A DNA stretch of 9,514 nucleotides from Bacteroidota bacterium (GTDB lineage Bacteria; Bacteroidota; Bacteroidia; Chitinophagales; Chitinophagaceae). The number at the start of each line of letters is the position of its first letter. The first letter of the stretch is position 1. The position numbers and the translations under genes were made by a program. The stretch is taken from the NCBI GenBank assembly GCA_021824855.1, contig JAKAJX010000004.1, positions 1 through 9,514 of the forward strand, written 5' to 3'. This document shows, in pieces, positions 6,925 through 9,514 of this stretch. Below the pieces are notes generated by a model. That model worked only from the letters and a program-made list of their open reading frames with translations. It was not told the origin of the DNA and did no database searches.

Positions 6925-6950
6925 ATTTATTTATGCATAAAAATAATCAA

Positions 6951-8654
6951 TTATGCAGTATTTCTTTTCTTTCTTATTTGCTGATATACAACACCGCAGA
7001 TAATAGTTATTGCAATAGGAAGAGCAATATTGAAAAGTTGCCACATGGTTTTATCTTCTTCAACTTGTTGTGTATTTAATAAACGTAGTACAATATCTTT
7101 ATTTCTTGTTTCAATAATCGCTTCTTTATTGGTTAGGTATTCTAAACAATTTAATAAAAAATCTCTGTTGGCAAATTGATATTCATATTGTGTTCCTGAA
7201 GTAAATAAATTCATTCCCATTGGTAAAGGACCTTGTTTTTGACTTACATCGTTTAATACCATATCGCCATCGGCAACTACAATAAGTTTACCATCTTTAA
7301 TACTTTTATCTATAAAAGAAATGCCTTGTAAACGTAAAGAATCTATAGTTGTTTGTGCAATTCTGTTTTTATATAACGAAGTAAATTTTCCTTCTAACAA
7401 TACGGCAATAGGTATATTTTGCTGTTTAAATAAAACATCTTCGGGTGTGTTTCTGTTTTCATTTAAACTTATTAATGCCGGAGTGCTTAATATTCTGGAA
7501 TTGGCAGAAGAACTTAATAGTATTGTTTTTGAAATTCCATTGGCTTTTACTGTGTCTATTGAATTGACAAATCTTCCGGCTACCAGTCCAAGATTTTTAT
7601 TTATTGGATGATTGTTTTTGCTTTCGAATAATGGATAATAATTCCAATGTAAAAATTCGAATTGAGGATTTTCTGCGGTGCCGCCAACAGCAAATGGCAT
7701 AAAATCGCATTGTAAATCCAATAGCAAATCTGTATTAATTCTTGCACCATATTTAAATAGCAGGTCAGTAATATTTAAATTTCTGTCATAAGCAATTAGT
7801 TCCGGTTTTATTTGTAAGCTATCTTGTTCTGCATGTAAGTTATCTATAAAACAAATAATTTTTCCTCCATGCAATAGATATTGGTCAATTTTTAATTTTT
7901 CCTCTTCGGTAAACTTAAATTTTGGTTTTACAAGTAATAACACTTTAAATGTATCGGGAATAAAAGGTTGCTTATTAATATCGAGCGTAAATAGCGAATA
8001 ATCGTTTTTTACAGTTTGTAAAAGATCGTAAGTTCTGGCATCTGTTATTTCTCCATTTCCTGTAGCATAAGCCAGTAAAGGTTTTTGTGGGTTAATTAAG
8101 GCATTTAATGTTTTAGCAAAATTATATTCTAACATTGCTTCTGCACTATTCATTTCGGCAGGAGTAATAAATCTATTGCCACCTTTGTATAAGGCTATTA
8201 ATTTATTTTTTCCTTTATATTTTATCCATGCATACGGAAAAATAAGTTTGTTTTGTTGCCCTTGTTTTATTTGTATAGTTAAGTTAATAGGAGTGGCTCC
8301 CATTCCAATTAATGTATCTTGATACTGCTTGTTTGAGTCATTCATTTCTTCGTTAGGAGAAATAAATTTGTATTGTATTTTGGAGCTATTATTTTCTTTA
8401 AGCAATTGTAAAAAGTCATCTGTGGCTGAAGCTAATTTTTTAAATCCGGTGGGAAGATCTCCATTTAAAAAAACAAGTATCTCCACTTTATCATCTAATT
8501 GCTGTACAATATTTTTTGTTGATTTGCTAATGGTATAACGTTGCTCTTTGGTTAAATCAAATCTTGTATGTATAAAAGCCGCCAATACATTTACAATTAA
8601 AAATAGAATTAGCAATAGTATCCATCCTAACTTATGTTTAATTATTTTTTGCAT
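6951..8654 (-). CDS. gldG: GldG, gliding-motility-associated ABC transporter extracytoplasmic subunit
   Basis: This 567-residue protein matches GldG, the partner of the GldA ATPase and GldF permease in an ABC transporter of Bacteroidota first linked to gliding. Seen: an N-terminal membrane anchor at about 10-28, followed by RFDLTKEQRYTISKST at 31-46, the family's typical opening; a large periplasmic region with ABC-type auxiliary-domain character; GKLIVVADGDMVLND in the later part; ANRDFLLNCLEYLTN near the end; and a second membrane segment at about 540-558 with a basic tail (RKKRN). The topology is therefore two helices around a periplasmic domain. It follows gldF by 15 bases. No gldA ATPase gene is in the window. 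The protein occurs in non-gliding species too, so it does not prove motility. Confidence 0.92.
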   Translation of the reverse strand: MQKIIKHKLGWILLLILFLIVNVLAAFIHTRFDLTKEQRYTISKSTKNIVQQLDDKVEILVFLNGDLPTGFKKLASATDDFLQLLKENNSSKIQYKFISPNEEMNDSNKQYQDTLIGMGATPINLTIQIKQGQQNKLIFPYAWIKYKGKNKLIALYKGGNRFITPAEMNSAEAMLEYNFAKTLNALINPQKPLLAYATGNGEITDARTYDLLQTVKNDYSLFTLDINKQPFIPDTFKVLLLVKPKFKFTEEEKLKIDQYLLHGGKIICFIDNLHAEQDSLQIKPELIAYDRNLNITDLLFKYGARINTDLLLDLQCDFMPFAVGGTAENPQFEFLHWNYYPLFESKNNHPINKNLGLVAGRFVNSIDTVKANGISKTILLSSSANSRILSTPALISLNENRNTPEDVLFKQQNIPIAVLLEGKFTSLYKNRIAQTTIDSLRLQGISFIDKSIKDGKLIVVADGDMVLNDVSQKQGPLPMGMNLFTSGTQYEYQFANRDFLLNCLEYLTNKEAIIETRNKDIVLRLLNTQQVEEDKTMWQLFNIALPIAITIICGVVYQQIRKKRNTA

Positions 8655-8669
8655 TTGAAATAGAGTATA

Positions 8670-9389
8670 CTATTTTATTGATAGTTTTCGTTCTGTAAAT
8701 AAAAGTAACAGCAGTATAATACTTATAAAATAAATAACATCTCTTGAATCAATTACACCTCTGCTTATATTGCTGTAATGAAAGTCTATTCCTGCCATTG
8801 CAATATAATAATCTGCACCACCCATTAAAAATGGTAGTTTGCTTATTGCATTAAACCCATAATAAAGTAATGCACAAGAAATTACACTTAGTATAAAAGC
8901 AATTACTGCATTATTGGTAAAGCTGCTAATAAAAATGCCAATGGCTGTAAATACTGCTTGCAAAAAAAATAAACCAATATAAGAGCCAATTGTGGCACCG
9001 AAATCTAAACCTGTTCCTGCAGAAAGTTGTTGAATAGAAATAATATAAATGAATGAAGGAATTAATGCCACTAATGCTACCAATAAATTTCCTAAAAATT
9101 TGCCTATCACTATTTGTCGGGTAGATAATGGTAGTGTTTCTAACACTTCGTAAGTGCCTGTTTTAAATTCATCCGAAAAGCTTTTCATGGTGATGGCAGG
9201 AATGAGGAATAATAAAATCCAGGGAGCTAACTGAAAAAACTTATCTAAACTGGCATAGCCAAACGAAAAAATATTATTCTCGAAAACAAATAATATGAAT
9301 CCGTTTACCAATAAAAAAACAATAATGGCAATATAGCCTGTTAAGCTACTAAAAAATTGTTGCCATTCTTTTTTACAAATCATCCACAT
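8670..9389 (-). CDS. gldF: GldF, gliding-motility-associated ABC transporter permease
   Basis: This is a 239-residue inner-membrane permease with about six hydrophobic segments (near 18-37, 53-67, 97-118, 136-157, 160-180 and 216-231). Family marks are KKEWQQFFSSLTGYIAI at 6-22, FFQLAPWILLFLIPAITMKSF at 51-71, and GTYEVLETLPLST at 78-90, the coupling-helix region of ABC-2 type permeases that contacts the ATPase. It would work with GldG and a GldA ATPase encoded elsewhere. The start is either the ATG at 9389 or the one two codons later at 9383; the likely promoter box at 9394-9401 is so close that the mRNA may be leaderless. It is the first gene of the gldF-gldG-terC-murF/alr run. Confidence 0.92.
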   Translation of the reverse strand: MWMICKKEWQQFFSSLTGYIAIIVFLLVNGFILFVFENNIFSFGYASLDKFFQLAPWILLFLIPAITMKSFSDEFKTGTYEVLETLPLSTRQIVIGKFLGNLLVALVALIPSFIYIISIQQLSAGTGLDFGATIGSYIGLFFLQAVFTAIGIFISSFTNNAVIAFILSVISCALLYYGFNAISKLPFLMGGADYYIAMAGIDFHYSNISRGVIDSRDVIYFISIILLLLLFTERKLSIK

Positions 9390-9393
9390 AATT

Positions 9394-9401
9394 CAAAACT
9401 A
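9394..9401 (-). promoter_or_regulatory. Candidate -7 promoter box of the gldF operon
   Basis: On the minus strand TAGTTTTG (9401-9394) fits TAnnTTTG exactly. A TTTG lies upstream, but 25 bases away, a little longer than usual. The box ends only 4 bases before the annotated ATG, so transcription would begin almost at the start codon. The match is exact but the spacing makes this tentative. Confidence 0.35.
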
Positions 9402-9454
9402 AGTGATAGTTGAATTGAAATAAAACCAAATTTTAATTTTAAAGTATTGTAAAC

Positions 9455-9483
9455 AAAAAACCTGTTACGAAAAGTAACAGGTT
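9455..9483 (-). terminator. Intrinsic terminator of a gene beyond the right edge
   Basis: A perfect 10-base stem (AACCTGTTAC at 9459-9468 with GTAACAGGTT at 9474-9483) has a 5-base loop. On the minus strand it is followed by a run of T (TTTTTTG), the form of a rho-independent terminator. The plus strand has no T-run after it. It would end a minus-strand transcript entering from beyond 9514 and so insulate gldF. Confidence 0.8.
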
Positions 9484-9514
9484 AAAGCTATCATATACTT
9501 GCTCACAATTAAAC

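Noticed and set aside
7321..8538. Plus-strand open frames of 96 and 69 codons opposite gldG
   Set aside because: They are antisense to gldG and have no start signal or family resemblance.
1..9514. CRISPR arrays, insertion sequences, phage genes, toxin-antitoxin pairs or defence genes
   Set aside because: Both strands were read; no direct-repeat array, transposase, integrase or characteristic paired small genes were found.

Overview
The window looks like ordinary chromosomal DNA from a Bacteroidota bacterium, most likely a member or relative of the Chitinophagaceae. The evidence is a low-GC composition, gliding-type ABC genes gldF and gldG, a fused MurF-alanine racemase, a trigger factor N-terminus of the type I associate with that family, futalosine-pathway menaquinone synthesis, TAnnTTTG-like promoter boxes, and a lack of Shine-Dalgarno sequences before the real genes. 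The genus assignment is inference from memory.

Left part (1-1060). A truncated futalosine hydrolase gene (mqnB, minus strand) and a 6-pyruvoyl-tetrahydropterin synthase/QueD-family gene (plus strand) diverge from a 127-base spacer. That spacer holds an imperfect 21-base inverted repeat, with one arm facing each gene. The pterin gene ends at a hairpin that can terminate transcription in both directions and is shared with the convergent trigger factor gene.

Middle (1074-3506). Trigger factor (tig, minus strand) has a natural five-histidine tail. It lies 25 bases downstream of a tRNA-Leu(UAG) on the same strand, with a good promoter box just ahead of the tRNA, so the two probably share a transcript. 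A plus-strand FkbM-type methyltransferase follows and converges on the next operon.

Right part (3525-9389). Four minus-strand genes run gldF, gldG, a TerC/Alx-family membrane protein, then murF-alr, with gaps of 15, 26 and 1 base. They form a probable operon combining an envelope ABC transporter, a putative metal exporter and a bifunctional peptidoglycan-precursor enzyme. A minus-strand intrinsic terminator at 9455-9483 closes an upstream gene outside the window and separates it from gldF.

I see no CRISPR array, insertion sequence, prophage, toxin-antitoxin pair or recognisable defence system. Nothing here clearly amounts to a new biological system. The points most worth checking are the divergent inverted repeat, the mixed-function operon, the tRNA-tig arrangement and the trigger factor tail.
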